NCBI RefSeq assembly: GCF_010093065.1 | Contig: NZ_CP048113.1 | Span: forward strand, 6,404,001-6,468,000 | Source of the DNA: Chitinophaga agri | Lineage (GTDB): Bacteria; Bacteroidota; Bacteroidia; Chitinophagales; Chitinophagaceae | DNA: 64,000 nucleotides | Direction of reading: 5' to 3' | Part shown: piece after piece, positions 46,424-56,319 of the stretch | Layout of the letters: every line of letters begins with the position of its first letter | Numbering within the stretch: the first letter of the stretch is position 1 | Program-made: the position numbers and the translations under genes | Notes under the pieces: model-generated | The model's input: the letters and a program-made list of their open reading frames with translations, nothing else | What the model was told of the DNA's origin: nothing | Databases searched by the model: none

Positions 46424-47575
46424 ATGCTCAGTATGCCACAGACATTTTTATTAACCAACCATAAGACTCCCGGGGAAATGCCGCGTAAGCAGTCCGGCCT
46501 TTTTAATGAATATTATCGGCTGATATATATTATGCTTGTTTCGTTTGTCACAGGTGCCTTGTTGCTGATCGCCATCATGTTAATTGGTGAGGTGAAAGAT
46601 AATGGTGGAATAGCAAAGGTTTACGGTGCGGTGCTGGCAGTACTTATCCTCCTGAGCATTGCCGCCCTCGCAGGATGTATCATCAGACGTCTTAGAAAGC
46701 AGCATCGTCTCACCATACAGCAGGATATTTCGGATAGGAAGACCAGGGAAGCAGCTTTCAGTATACGCGGTATGATGCAGTTGATCCAGACACTGTTTGC
46801 AGAAAGGGTGAAAAGTAAGGGACTCTCCCTGCAGGTGATCTTCGATCCTATATTGCCGGATACTATGATCGGAGATGCTACGCGCCTTACGCAGATACTG
46901 GTCAATCTCATTGGTAATGCACTTAAATATACCGAAAATGGAGAGATCACTGTGATTGTGAATGGTGAACACAGAACAGCAACATCCATCCGCTTGCGTT
47001 GCTATATATCTGATACAGGTATTGGTATCAGTAAAGAAAAGTTGCCTTATATCTTTGAACATTTTAAGCAGACGCAGGAGGCGATGCTCCCTGATTACGG
47101 TGATCCGGGATTAGGTCTTGCCAATGTGAAAGATCTGGTCATCTTGCAGGATGGAGACATTACCGTGGATAGCGAAGTAGGCAAGGGTACTACCTTTTCT
47201 TTCAGTATTCCCTATCATATCGCGGACGAGCCACTATTCCGGTATATTCACCCGGCATACATCAGAGGTGTCAGTAAGGGTGACCGGCAATATGAAAAAA
47301 CGGTAACAGGGCAATTTATAGCACTCATACCTAAAAGGCTGATTGAATTGCGGGAGGCCTTACAGGCAAACGACCGGCACCAATTGTCGCTTATTGCACA
47401 GGATATGAAGACCAGCATGGCGGCGATGGGAGTGACGGGCGTTGTCATCGAATTACTCAATGAAGTGTCAGGTGTACCTTTGAATGAAATGGAAAAGAAG
47501 ATCGCACTGATAGAAGAGATTTGTACCGCAGCCGTGAGAGAAGCGGTTATGTTTAACGAAACATTGGCAGAATGA
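46424..47575 (+). CDS. Histidine-kinase-like ATPase without phosphoacceptor histidines
   Basis: 383 residues. Two membrane helices (about 33-55 and 66-88) are followed by a short linker and then directly by the segment that normally comes after the phosphoacceptor helix (AAFSIRGMMQLIQTLFAERV). The H-box helix itself is missing. The ATPase domain is intact: N-box LTQILVNLIGNALKYTENGE, G1 DTGIGIS, F-box YIFEHFKQ and G2 DPGLGLANVK. The C-terminal 90 residues look like an Hpt domain (LIELREALQANDRHQLSLI, then AQDMKTSMAAMG), but the phosphotransfer His is replaced by Gln. It is 5 bp after the LytTR regulator, so it may modulate it by binding instead of phosphorylation. Confidence 0.72.
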   Translation: MLSMPQTFLLTNHKTPGEMPRKQSGLFNEYYRLIYIMLVSFVTGALLLIAIMLIGEVKDNGGIAKVYGAVLAVLILLSIAALAGCIIRRLRKQHRLTIQQDISDRKTREAAFSIRGMMQLIQTLFAERVKSKGLSLQVIFDPILPDTMIGDATRLTQILVNLIGNALKYTENGEITVIVNGEHRTATSIRLRCYISDTGIGISKEKLPYIFEHFKQTQEAMLPDYGDPGLGLANVKDLVILQDGDITVDSEVGKGTTFSFSIPYHIADEPLFRYIHPAYIRGVSKGDRQYEKTVTGQFIALIPKRLIELREALQANDRHQLSLIAQDMKTSMAAMGVTGVVIELLNEVSGVPLNEMEKKIALIEEICTAAVREAVMFNETLAE

Positions 47576-47732
47576 TCGCAGGAAACTGGTAATAGTTCCC
47601 TACGCCCCCGAAACTTTTGTATTCATTACGGGTCATCTTGTTAAAATCCTCGCCCCTGCCGCTTAAGTCAAAATGTATTCAGGATTCCCACCTAGCTTCG
47701 TATCAGAATGTTTTATTAAAACAGAGAATACG

Positions 47733-48878
47733 ATGGGAACGTTCAATATCAGACCGCTTTTTATAGTCGTTTTTGTTTTCCTTGCTGCATGTAAAAGCAA
47801 GACGTCTTCTTCGGTGAAAACTACCCCGCAAAGTTATCCGGTGATATCGCTGGAACCCCGGAATGCCACTATCTATACCGATTACCCTGCCACTATACAG
47901 GGTATTCAGAATGTGGAAATAAGACCTAAGATTGACGGATATGTAGACGGCATTTATGTAGATGAGGGGGCATCCGTACGTAAAGGACAGCTATTATTCC
48001 GTATCAGTGCACCGCAATACGAAGAGAACGTACGTACTGCCGAAGCTAATATCAAGATAGCGGTGGCTGATGTCAATGCCGCACAGATGCAGGTCAACAA
48101 GGTAGAGCCGCTGGTCAGACAGGATATTATCAGTCACTTCGAACTGGAATCGGCACAATATACACTGGAAGCAAAACGCGCGGCGCTTGCCCAGGCAAAG
48201 GCGGCGCTCAACAATGCCCGGACCAATCTGAGTTATACGACCATTAATAGTCCGGTGGATGGTGTGATCGGCATCCTGCCGTATAAGATCGGGAGTCTGA
48301 TATCCAGTACAACGGCAGAACCATTAACGACCGTTTCCAACATACAAAATATCTACGCCTATTTCTCCATTAACGAAAAACAGGGACTGGACTTTTTCCT
48401 GGCTTCCGGTAAGGGTACGATGCAACAGAAGCTGGCGGCATTGCCACCGGTGAAGCTGGTGCTGGCGAATGGGACGATATTTCCGCAGGAAGGTAAAGTG
48501 GAAACAGCCAGTGGGTTGATCAATGCGCAGACTGGCGCCGTGAACATGCGGGCGACCTTCTCCAATCCGGATGGCCTCGTACGCAGTGGCAGCAGTGCTG
48601 TTGTAAGAATGTCCCAGCAGATAGATACTGCGTTGCTGATCCCGCAGAAGGCGACTTATCAGATACAGGGGAAATTGTTTGCCTATCTCGTAGGTAAGGA
48701 TGATAAGGTCAATTCTGTAGAAGTGATCACGAGCAACAGCTATCTGGATTATTATGTCGTGACTTCCGGTGTGAAGCGCGGTGACCGGATTGTAGCAGAT
48801 GGTATCAGCAACCTGCGGGAAGGTTTACAGATCAAACCTGCTGTATACACAGATACGACGTTGAATAAAACAAATTAA
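47733..48878 (+). CDS. RND efflux periplasmic adaptor (lipoprotein)
   Basis: About 381 residues, AcrA/MexA type. The lipobox VFLAACKSK supports this start, which avoids a 20-residue extension without signal character. The lipoyl halves are visible (VEIRPKIDGYVDGIYVDEGA and INSPVDGVIGILPYK) around a coiled-coil hairpin (ANIKIAVADVNAAQMQVNKV; LEAKRAALAQAKAALNNART). It links the inner-membrane pump to the outer-membrane channel, whose genes follow in the same operon, 20 and 18 bp apart. Confidence 0.93.
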   Translation: MGTFNIRPLFIVVFVFLAACKSKTSSSVKTTPQSYPVISLEPRNATIYTDYPATIQGIQNVEIRPKIDGYVDGIYVDEGASVRKGQLLFRISAPQYEENVRTAEANIKIAVADVNAAQMQVNKVEPLVRQDIISHFELESAQYTLEAKRAALAQAKAALNNARTNLSYTTINSPVDGVIGILPYKIGSLISSTTAEPLTTVSNIQNIYAYFSINEKQGLDFFLASGKGTMQQKLAALPPVKLVLANGTIFPQEGKVETASGLINAQTGAVNMRATFSNPDGLVRSGSSAVVRMSQQIDTALLIPQKATYQIQGKLFAYLVGKDDKVNSVEVITSNSYLDYYVVTSGVKRGDRIVADGISNLREGLQIKPAVYTDTTLNKTN

Positions 48879-48898
48879 TAAGCGTGTAATTGTAGTAT

Positions 48899-51800
48899 AT
48901 GTTACGAAGATTCATTGAAAGGCCGGTATTATCGACGGTGGTTTCCATCATTATCGTCACACTGGGTATACTGGGCATGTCATCATTGCCCATCTCACAG
49001 TATCCTGATATTGCACCGCCGACAATTCAGGTACAGGCTTCTTACAGCGGTGCCAATGCCGATGTGGTATTGAAGAGTGTCATCGTGCCGCTGGAACAGC
49101 AGATCAATGGCGTCGAGAACATGGACTACATCACTTCTACGGCAGGGAATGACGGTTCCGCTAATATCACTGTCAGCTTTAAGATCGGGAGTGATCCGAA
49201 TATGGCCGCTGTCAATGTACAGAATGCAGTGTCGAGAGCGACGCCATTATTGCCACAGGAGGTGACAAGAGCAGGTGTGACCGTGCAGAAAAAGCAGACC
49301 AGTACTGTGCTCATATTCTCTGTTTACAGCGATAACCCTGCCTATGATCAGAGCTTCATTCAAAGCTATGCTGAGATCAATATTCTGCCGGTTATTAAAC
49401 GTATACAGGGCGTCGGAGACGCGTCTTCTCCCGGACAGATGACCTATGCGATGCGTATATGGCTCAATTCACAGGCCATGGCGTCTTATGGGCTGGTACC
49501 CGCGGATGTCACAGCTGCGCTGGCGGAACAGAATATCCAGGCAGCGCCGGGACAGTTTGGTGAGCGTTCCGGACAGGCCTTTCAATATGTAATACGCTAT
49601 CCGGGTACGCTGGTATCTCCGCAGCAGTTTGGTGATATCATTATCCGTTCCAATTCCAGGAGCCGGTTGCTACGCCTGAAGGATATTGCGCGTGTGGAAT
49701 TAGGTGCGCTGAGTTACTTTAATAATACAAGAACGAATGGTTTAAACTCTGTGTCTATCGATGTGGCTCAGGTAGCAGGATCAAACGCAAAGGCAGTGAT
49801 CACGCAGACCTTACAGGCGATGGATGAAGCAGCTAAGTCATTCCCTGATGGCATTCACTATGTGGTGATGCAGAATATAGATGATTTTCTGACTGCTTCC
49901 ATCGATAAAGTGCTGCATACATTATTCGAAGCATTCGTACTCGTTTTCCTGGTCGTATTTATATTCCTCCAGGACTTCCGTTCTACGCTGATACCGGCCA
50001 TCTCTGTGCCGGTCGCTATTATCGGTACCTTCTTCTTCCTGAATGTACTGGGCTTTACGATCAATCTGCTGATTCTCTTTGCATTGATATTAGCCATCGG
50101 TATCGTGGTGGATGATGCGATCGTGGTAGTAGAAGCCGTACACGCAAAACTGGACAGCGGGTATCAGTCCGCCAGGCAGGCAAGCACGGATGCATTGGGA
50201 GAGATATCCGGTGCGATCATTTCCATTACCCTGGTGATGTCGGCGGTATTTATACCCGTAAGTTTCATCGGAGGATCATCGGGCATCTTTTATAGACAGT
50301 TCGGATTAACACTGGCGATTGCGATCATTTTGTCTGCCGTGAATGCGTTGACACTCAGTCCGGCGTTATGTGCCCTCTTCCTGAAACCACATCACGACGG
50401 CACAACTAAACATCACCTGCTGTCCCGGTTCTATATTGCTTTCAATGCCTCCTTTGCCCGGATGAGTGAGCGATATGGGCAGGCCATCGGATTTTTTAGT
50501 AAGAAGAAATGGATACCCATCACGGTACTCACCTTGTTTGTACTGTTATTGGGTACTTTGGCAGTGAATCTGCCGAAAGGCTTTGTGCCCAATGAAGACC
50601 TGGGTTCTATCAGCTGTAATATCAGTCTGCCACCCGATGCCTCGTTAGAAAGAACAGACGCCGTAGCGCGTAAGATAGAAGCCATTGCTAAGACCATCCC
50701 CGAAGTGAATAATGTACTGGCGGTAACAGGACGTGGTCCGCTATCGGGCAGTGGGAATAACTACGCGACTGTCATATTACGACTGAAACCCTGGGCGACG
50801 CGTAAACGGGACGTACAGGCTATCACTAAAGAACTGTTTGCACGGACAACAGATATTACGGAAGCGGAGATCAAGTTCTTTGCACCGCCTACTATCCAGG
50901 GCTTCGGTAACTCGAATGGTTTCTCTTTCCAGTTGCAGGATAAGACAGGTGGTGATATCGCGAAATTCTACAAGGTCAGTAAGGACTTCCTGAGTGCGCT
51001 GAATCAACGTCCGGAGATACAGTTTGCCACTACTGCCTTTAATCCGAATTTCCCGCAGTACCTGATGAATGTCAATGTACCCAAGATAAAGGAGGCGGGC
51101 CTGAATGTTACGGACATCACGGGTGTCATGCAGGGGTACTTTGGAGGAATATACGCTTCTAATTTCAATGAGTTCGGACAGCAATACCGGGTCATGATAC
51201 AGGCAGATCCTCAGTTCAGGATGACACCTGAAAGTCTGAACGGTGTGTTCGTGCGTACACCTAACGGTCAGATGGTACCGGTGACAGAGTTTATAACCCT
51301 GACACAGGACTATGGTCCGCAGACCATCACCCGTTTCAACCTGTTCACATCTATCAGTGTGAATGGGGCGCCTAATACCGGGTACAGCTCGGGTCAGGCG
51401 ATCCAGGCTATCAAAGAAGTAGCTGCACAGACACTGCCTGCCGGATATGGATACGAGTATTCCGGTATTATCCGGGAAGAGCTTTCCGGTCAGTCGCAGG
51501 CATTGTTCATCTTCCTGCTTTGCCTGGTCTTTGTCTACCTGCTATTGAGCGCGCAGTATGAGAGCTATATCCTGCCGTTATCCATTCTGCTGACGGTCCC
51601 TGTCGGTATTGCAGGTGCATTGGCCTTCGCATGGTGTTTTAACATCGCCAATAACATCTACGTACAGATCACGCTGGTCATGCTCATCGGATTACTGGCC
51701 AAAAATGCCATTTTAATAGTCGAATACGCGCTTGAAAGGAGAAAGTCAGGTATGAGTATCAGCCAGGCAGCAATGGAGGGTGCAAAAGCCAGATTAAGGC

Positions 51801-52027
51801 CTATTCTCATGACCTCATTCGCATTTATACTGGGGTTGATCCCTTTAATGCTGGCTTCAGGCGCCGGCGCGAATGGCAATCACTCCATCGGAACCGGGGC
51901 AGTAGGTGGCATGCTGACGGGTACCTTGTTCGGACTATTCATCACCCCGACGTTATTTATCATCTTCCAGGGACTACAGGAAAGGATCACCGGACCTGCT
52001 GTCAGGCCTGCCGGCGCACATTCATGA
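48899..52027 (+). CDS. RND efflux permease (AcrB/HAE1 type)
   Basis: 1042 residues, the expected length. It begins MLRRFIERPVLSTVVSIIIV and SSLPISQYPDIAPPTIQVQA, hallmark of the HAE1 family. Two sets of membrane helices enclose two periplasmic loops. The proton relay is IGIVVDDAIVVVEAVHA, with adjacent acidic residues, in helix 4 and LLAKNAILIVEYALERR with the conserved Lys in helix 10. It pumps drugs or solvents by proton antiport. Intact. Confidence 0.96.
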   Translation: MLRRFIERPVLSTVVSIIIVTLGILGMSSLPISQYPDIAPPTIQVQASYSGANADVVLKSVIVPLEQQINGVENMDYITSTAGNDGSANITVSFKIGSDPNMAAVNVQNAVSRATPLLPQEVTRAGVTVQKKQTSTVLIFSVYSDNPAYDQSFIQSYAEINILPVIKRIQGVGDASSPGQMTYAMRIWLNSQAMASYGLVPADVTAALAEQNIQAAPGQFGERSGQAFQYVIRYPGTLVSPQQFGDIIIRSNSRSRLLRLKDIARVELGALSYFNNTRTNGLNSVSIDVAQVAGSNAKAVITQTLQAMDEAAKSFPDGIHYVVMQNIDDFLTASIDKVLHTLFEAFVLVFLVVFIFLQDFRSTLIPAISVPVAIIGTFFFLNVLGFTINLLILFALILAIGIVVDDAIVVVEAVHAKLDSGYQSARQASTDALGEISGAIISITLVMSAVFIPVSFIGGSSGIFYRQFGLTLAIAIILSAVNALTLSPALCALFLKPHHDGTTKHHLLSRFYIAFNASFARMSERYGQAIGFFSKKKWIPITVLTLFVLLLGTLAVNLPKGFVPNEDLGSISCNISLPPDASLERTDAVARKIEAIAKTIPEVNNVLAVTGRGPLSGSGNNYATVILRLKPWATRKRDVQAITKELFARTTDITEAEIKFFAPPTIQGFGNSNGFSFQLQDKTGGDIAKFYKVSKDFLSALNQRPEIQFATTAFNPNFPQYLMNVNVPKIKEAGLNVTDITGVMQGYFGGIYASNFNEFGQQYRVMIQADPQFRMTPESLNGVFVRTPNGQMVPVTEFITLTQDYGPQTITRFNLFTSISVNGAPNTGYSSGQAIQAIKEVAAQTLPAGYGYEYSGIIREELSGQSQALFIFLLCLVFVYLLLSAQYESYILPLSILLTVPVGIAGALAFAWCFNIANNIYVQITLVMLIGLLAKNAILIVEYALERRKSGMSISQAAMEGAKARLRPILMTSFAFILGLIPLMLASGAGANGNHSIGTGAVGGMLTGTLFGLFITPTLFIIFQGLQERITGPAVRPAGAHS

Positions 52028-52045
52028 AACTAATGCAGTGATATT

Positions 52046-53431
52046 ATGAAACGAAGACTTAATAAATATGGCGGACTGCTGATCGTACTGATGACTGGTA
52101 TGCTGTCCTGTAAGGTAAGGGAACAATATACTGCTCCATCAACACCTTCAACTGCACTTTTTCGTGACGTATCATCCGCCAGTACGAACAATATAGCCGA
52201 CCTGCACTGGAAAGAAGTGTTTACTGATACATTGCTGCAACAACTCATTACCACCGGCATCGCTAATAATCCGGACCTGCTGACCGCCTACTCACGCGTC
52301 AGGCAATCGCAGGCTTACCTGGCGCAAAGCCGTATGGCCTTTCTACCTTCATTGAATGCAGGGGTGACTGCGACGCTGAATAATGCATCAGACCCGGCTA
52401 TAGCAGGTAATAACGCAGCTGTTGACAGACATGAATTACTCACCGGTGCCAGCTGGGAAGCTGATATCTGGGGGAAATTGCGTAGCAATAAACGGGCTTC
52501 CCTTGCAGCTCTTTTACAGTCGGATGCTAACGCCAGGGCTGTTATGACGGGACTGATCGCTAATATTGCGACGTATTATTATCAGCTGTTAGCGCTGGAT
52601 AAGCAGTTGTACTACACGCGGGAAAGTGTGCGTAACTGGCAAACGACGGTAAATGTGATGAAAGAACTGAAGAAGTCAGATGTTGTCACGGGTGCGGCTA
52701 TCGTCCAGAGTGAAGCCAGTAAATATGGGATTGCAGCTACTATACCCGATCTGGAACGCAGTGTCAGGGAAACAGAGAATGCATTGAATCAGTTGCTGGG
52801 AAGGGCGCCGGCCGCTATTCCCAGAGCAGAGATAGCGGCGGAACAACCGTTGGCCCTATTGTCAACAGGCGTACCTGCGCAATTACTGTCTAACCGACCG
52901 GATGTGCAGGCGGCAGAACAACAGTTCAGGTACTATTTTGAACTGGTGAATGCGGCCCGCGCCTATTTTTATCCGTCACTGACATTATCTGCTTCTGCCG
53001 GCTATCTTACTGTTGATAAGCTATGGAGCCCCGGCTCATGGATCAGTAGTATTGTCGGCGGGCTCACACAACCCATCATTGCACAGGGTGCTAATAAGAC
53101 CAGACTACAAGTAGCACGTGAACAACAGCAACAGGCGCTGATCAATTTTCAGAACGTCCTGCTGACGTCCGGTCGCGAGGTTTCCAATGCCCTCTATGCT
53201 TATCAGGCATCTGTAGACAAAGCGAATGTAAGAGATAGTCAGCTGGTGAATTTAGATAAGTCTGTTACATATACACAACAACTGGTACGTTATGGCTTTG
53301 CCAATTATACAGAAGTACTGACTGCACAGCAAAGTATGCTGAATGCGCAACTTAGCCAGGTCAATGACCGTTTACAACAACTCACGGCTGTTGTACAGTT
53401 ATACAAAGCGTTGGGTGGCGGCTGGAAATGA
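52046..53431 (+). CDS. Outer-membrane efflux lipoprotein (TolC/NodT family)
   Basis: 461 residues. A lipobox (TGMLSCKVRE) anchors it. Two OEP repeats are visible: NPDLLTAYSRVRQSQAYLAQ to SLNAGVTATL and the second VQAAEQQFRYYFELVNAARA to YPSLTLSASAGYL. The family phrase NRPDVQAAEQ and the C-terminal end LSQVNDRLQQLTAVVQLYKALGGGW are present. It completes the tripartite pump. Confidence 0.94.
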   Translation: MKRRLNKYGGLLIVLMTGMLSCKVREQYTAPSTPSTALFRDVSSASTNNIADLHWKEVFTDTLLQQLITTGIANNPDLLTAYSRVRQSQAYLAQSRMAFLPSLNAGVTATLNNASDPAIAGNNAAVDRHELLTGASWEADIWGKLRSNKRASLAALLQSDANARAVMTGLIANIATYYYQLLALDKQLYYTRESVRNWQTTVNVMKELKKSDVVTGAAIVQSEASKYGIAATIPDLERSVRETENALNQLLGRAPAAIPRAEIAAEQPLALLSTGVPAQLLSNRPDVQAAEQQFRYYFELVNAARAYFYPSLTLSASAGYLTVDKLWSPGSWISSIVGGLTQPIIAQGANKTRLQVAREQQQQALINFQNVLLTSGREVSNALYAYQASVDKANVRDSQLVNLDKSVTYTQQLVRYGFANYTEVLTAQQSMLNAQLSQVNDRLQQLTAVVQLYKALGGGWK

Positions 53432-53445
53432 GGCAGCTGAAAGGA

Positions 53446-53475
53446 GAAAGGCCGCCGTATGCACAGCGGCCTTTC
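53446..53475. terminator. Convergent-gene terminator
   Basis: A 10-bp stem (gaaaggccgc / gcggcctttc) around a 10-base loop lies between the convergent efflux and HEAT operons. T-runs are weak. Confidence 0.65.
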
Positions 53476-53484
53476 CGGTGGAAG

Positions 53485-56271
53485 TTATTTTGCCTGCTCT
53501 TCGAGTCTGAGCAATGCATTGTTGATATTGCTTAACTGTTCCTTCACTAATCTGGTATGACTGTAATGCGCTACCAGTTCTTTCAGCAGCTGATGCCCCC
53601 TATCCATCTCTCCGGATTGTAAGGCTTTCGCTGCCTGCTGATATAACTGCTGCGCAGCATCCTGGTCCGGATCTGCTTTCGGGAAATGCCTGTATTCAAA
53701 GATCTCCCATAGTTCGCTTGTCCAGGGCCACTGTTGATGAATGATCTCCTTATTCATCCCTTTCAGGATCTCCGGGAATTTCTTACCGGAAAAATCTGGT
53801 TCAAGACGCTGTTGCACCTTGCAGACAGCCACATACACTTCTGCTGCCGCATTGGACAATTCAGGAGGTACCGGACTACCATTCATCGCTCTGACATAAT
53901 CATTCCACTTTTTCCAGTACACATATACCATCCGGTCACGCAATCCGTTACCGTCCGGCAGGATCCTGATATTATCAGATAATAACCGCAGGAATGTGGC
54001 CATGTTGTCCGCATTGCCAAAGACGCTTTTCGCCCAGGTATTGCCTGATTTTCTGAAAAGATGTTCCAGTACTATATATTGCAGGGTGGCTTCCGGTGCA
54101 TCCCTGGGAGAAGGAGGCGCGGAGAACAGTTGTGTGATAAGTGTGCCCGGTTCCATGGAGAATACCAGTTCAGCTATAGGCCAGTCAGTGTATGCACTGT
54201 ACCAGCCGCTGTACTCCCAGTCATTCAGCGTGCCATAACGCTTTTTAGCATGAAGCCCTGATATGTTGTGCTGTATATAGCGACGGAAGTTTTCCTGTGT
54301 AAATAATACCATCACCCTGTTCCGGTACTCCAGATCAAGGAAGCCTGTGCTTTCCAGGTATTTTCTCACCAGGTAGGTGCCGTCTTTATCAATGGACGTG
54401 AGCAGGTAATCAAGACTGATCTGCACCAGTTCAGGCGTAACGAGTTTGCCGGTCTGCATGATATTGAGCAGGCGTTGTAAGATGCCATCTGTCTTTGGCA
54501 AACTAAGCAGCATCCTATACAGCGCTAAGACCTCTGCTTTTTTTATCGTCCTGTTCTGCCATGCCTCGTTCAGCATCCGTTCTGCTTCCATGAAGGACTG
54601 CATACCATTCTTCTTCAGCAATGTCTGTTTAAAGGCGGGTAGGAAAGCCCCTGTCTGATCACTCTTCTCTGTTTCCGATAATAACCAGTTGGCTTTCGTG
54701 AGTGATACGATATAAGGAAGCTCCGCACGTATCGCCGCATCCTGTGCCGCCATCTTACCCAGTTGTTGTACCCACTCGTCCAGCGGCGCCTGTGGATAAC
54801 TGGCGATATGCCGGTACAGGACATTGATCATGACCGGAGCCAGCTGATGAAGGTCCGTCTCCAGTGTTTTGAGCAGCTTATACGCTTCTGCAACTTCCGT
54901 GATATCTTTCGCCTGTTCCAGCATCACACCCAGGCTTTGTTTCAGCTCAGGGGAATCGCTGTAGGAGAAGGTGCGGAGTCTTTCCCTTACCTGCATTTTG
55001 ATATGTTCAGGGAAGTAAACACCCTCCATGATCTCGCGGAAGAGCTGCAATAGCGATGTTTTATTTTCCGCTGTAACCGGAAACTGTGTTGCTGCTTCCG
55101 CCAGCTGTATCTTAAGCCGGTGATCTGTTTCCGCCAATGCCAGTGTGATCAGGGCCGTTTCCGTATCTGCCGACTTCCGGCCTGTATGTATCAGTACATA
55201 TAGTAACTCGCTGCGTAATACAGTCAGCGGCTCTTTTTTAACCGCTGCCACTAACGCCGGTTCTATCAGGGACTGATGACGGGTAAAGTGCTGATGCAGA
55301 TAGGGAAGGGTCGCTTCCCGGACATATGGGTTACTGTCATGCAGACCGCTGATCAGCAGGTCCGGGATGTCACTATGTTGTAATAACGTCAGCAGACTGA
55401 TTTTTAAGCCTGCAGCCGTGCTTTCTGTGAAAAGCCGGGATAACTGTCCGGTAAGTTCCGGATGTGCCGCTAGGCGGTCTTTAATGAGCAAAAGTAATTC
55501 CGGCTGGTCGGGCATATGGTGTAGTGCAGCAATGATTCCGGCAAAGAGGGAGGGATCAGTCGTTTTCAGGCCAGACAGAAACTGTATGATAGCCTTCCGT
55601 ACCAGTTGATCGGTCTCCGTCAGGAACTGCAATGACAGCGTATTGATCACGACAGGAAGAGGCGCCGGCAGTGATGCCAGGAACTCAACTGCTTCCAGAC
55701 GGGTATGGCTGCTTTCCATTGGTGCAAGAAAGTGCAGGGCCTGTTCCGCAGCCGCCGGTAATGGGAACTGCTTTACCAGTTGTAACAGTCCCGGTTTACA
55801 TACCGCAGGTGCTACGGGAATGAAAGCACTGATCTTTTGAATCGTGTCCGCTGTTTTATGTACCGTATTGCCCAAACCGAAAATACAGGCCAGTTGTATC
55901 CTGGTATCAAAGTCATTGACCAGGGTATCTGCCAGGATCTCCTGCACAGTGTCCACGTGTGCCGCCAGCACTGCCAGCTGCTGCACTGCCTGTAGGCGTA
56001 AGGCTCTTTCGGGTTCCAGGCAGGCAAACCAGCAGAAGGTGTCAATATAGGCTGCCCGTTGTGTTAAACGGGTAACCGGAATGGCGCATAACAGGAACAA
56101 CATTTCCGTCCGTACAGTAACGGAGGCCTCATCCCTGGCCGCAACGGACAGTTTCTCCGCCGCTTCATCTGTTGAAAGAAAAGGCCGGAGACTGTTCAAC
56201 GCCTCCAGGCGTTCTGCCTCAGGGCGTTCATGAGACAGGAGTATATCGAATAAAGCTAATTCTTCAGGCAT
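53485..56271 (-). CDS. HEAT-repeat protein, 928 residues
   Basis: Mostly helical with tandem HEAT-like pairs for the first 450 residues (LVNDFDTRIQLACIFGLGN; DQLVRKAIIQFLSGLK; LHDSNPYVREATLPYLHQHF). The second half is less regular, with conserved-looking phrases (EYSGWYSAYTDWPIAELVFSM), Trp-rich segments near residue 700 and 840, and a final coiled-coil tail (LLRLEEQAK). It has no signal peptide, membrane segment, CxxCH or enzyme motif. It is the last gene of an operon with a Sm-like gene and two other HEAT proteins, 48 bp after the second. Probably a scaffold. I do not recognise a family beyond HEAT. Confidence 0.65.
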   Translation of the reverse strand: MPEELALFDILLSHERPEAERLEALNSLRPFLSTDEAAEKLSVAARDEASVTVRTEMLFLLCAIPVTRLTQRAAYIDTFCWFACLEPERALRLQAVQQLAVLAAHVDTVQEILADTLVNDFDTRIQLACIFGLGNTVHKTADTIQKISAFIPVAPAVCKPGLLQLVKQFPLPAAAEQALHFLAPMESSHTRLEAVEFLASLPAPLPVVINTLSLQFLTETDQLVRKAIIQFLSGLKTTDPSLFAGIIAALHHMPDQPELLLLIKDRLAAHPELTGQLSRLFTESTAAGLKISLLTLLQHSDIPDLLISGLHDSNPYVREATLPYLHQHFTRHQSLIEPALVAAVKKEPLTVLRSELLYVLIHTGRKSADTETALITLALAETDHRLKIQLAEAATQFPVTAENKTSLLQLFREIMEGVYFPEHIKMQVRERLRTFSYSDSPELKQSLGVMLEQAKDITEVAEAYKLLKTLETDLHQLAPVMINVLYRHIASYPQAPLDEWVQQLGKMAAQDAAIRAELPYIVSLTKANWLLSETEKSDQTGAFLPAFKQTLLKKNGMQSFMEAERMLNEAWQNRTIKKAEVLALYRMLLSLPKTDGILQRLLNIMQTGKLVTPELVQISLDYLLTSIDKDGTYLVRKYLESTGFLDLEYRNRVMVLFTQENFRRYIQHNISGLHAKKRYGTLNDWEYSGWYSAYTDWPIAELVFSMEPGTLITQLFSAPPSPRDAPEATLQYIVLEHLFRKSGNTWAKSVFGNADNMATFLRLLSDNIRILPDGNGLRDRMVYVYWKKWNDYVRAMNGSPVPPELSNAAAEVYVAVCKVQQRLEPDFSGKKFPEILKGMNKEIIHQQWPWTSELWEIFEYRHFPKADPDQDAAQQLYQQAAKALQSGEMDRGHQLLKELVAHYSHTRLVKEQLSNINNALLRLEEQAK

Positions 56272-56319
56272 CGTGTAAAATTATTGGGTCAGCAAATGAG
56301 GTAGCAGGAAGATCAGTCG

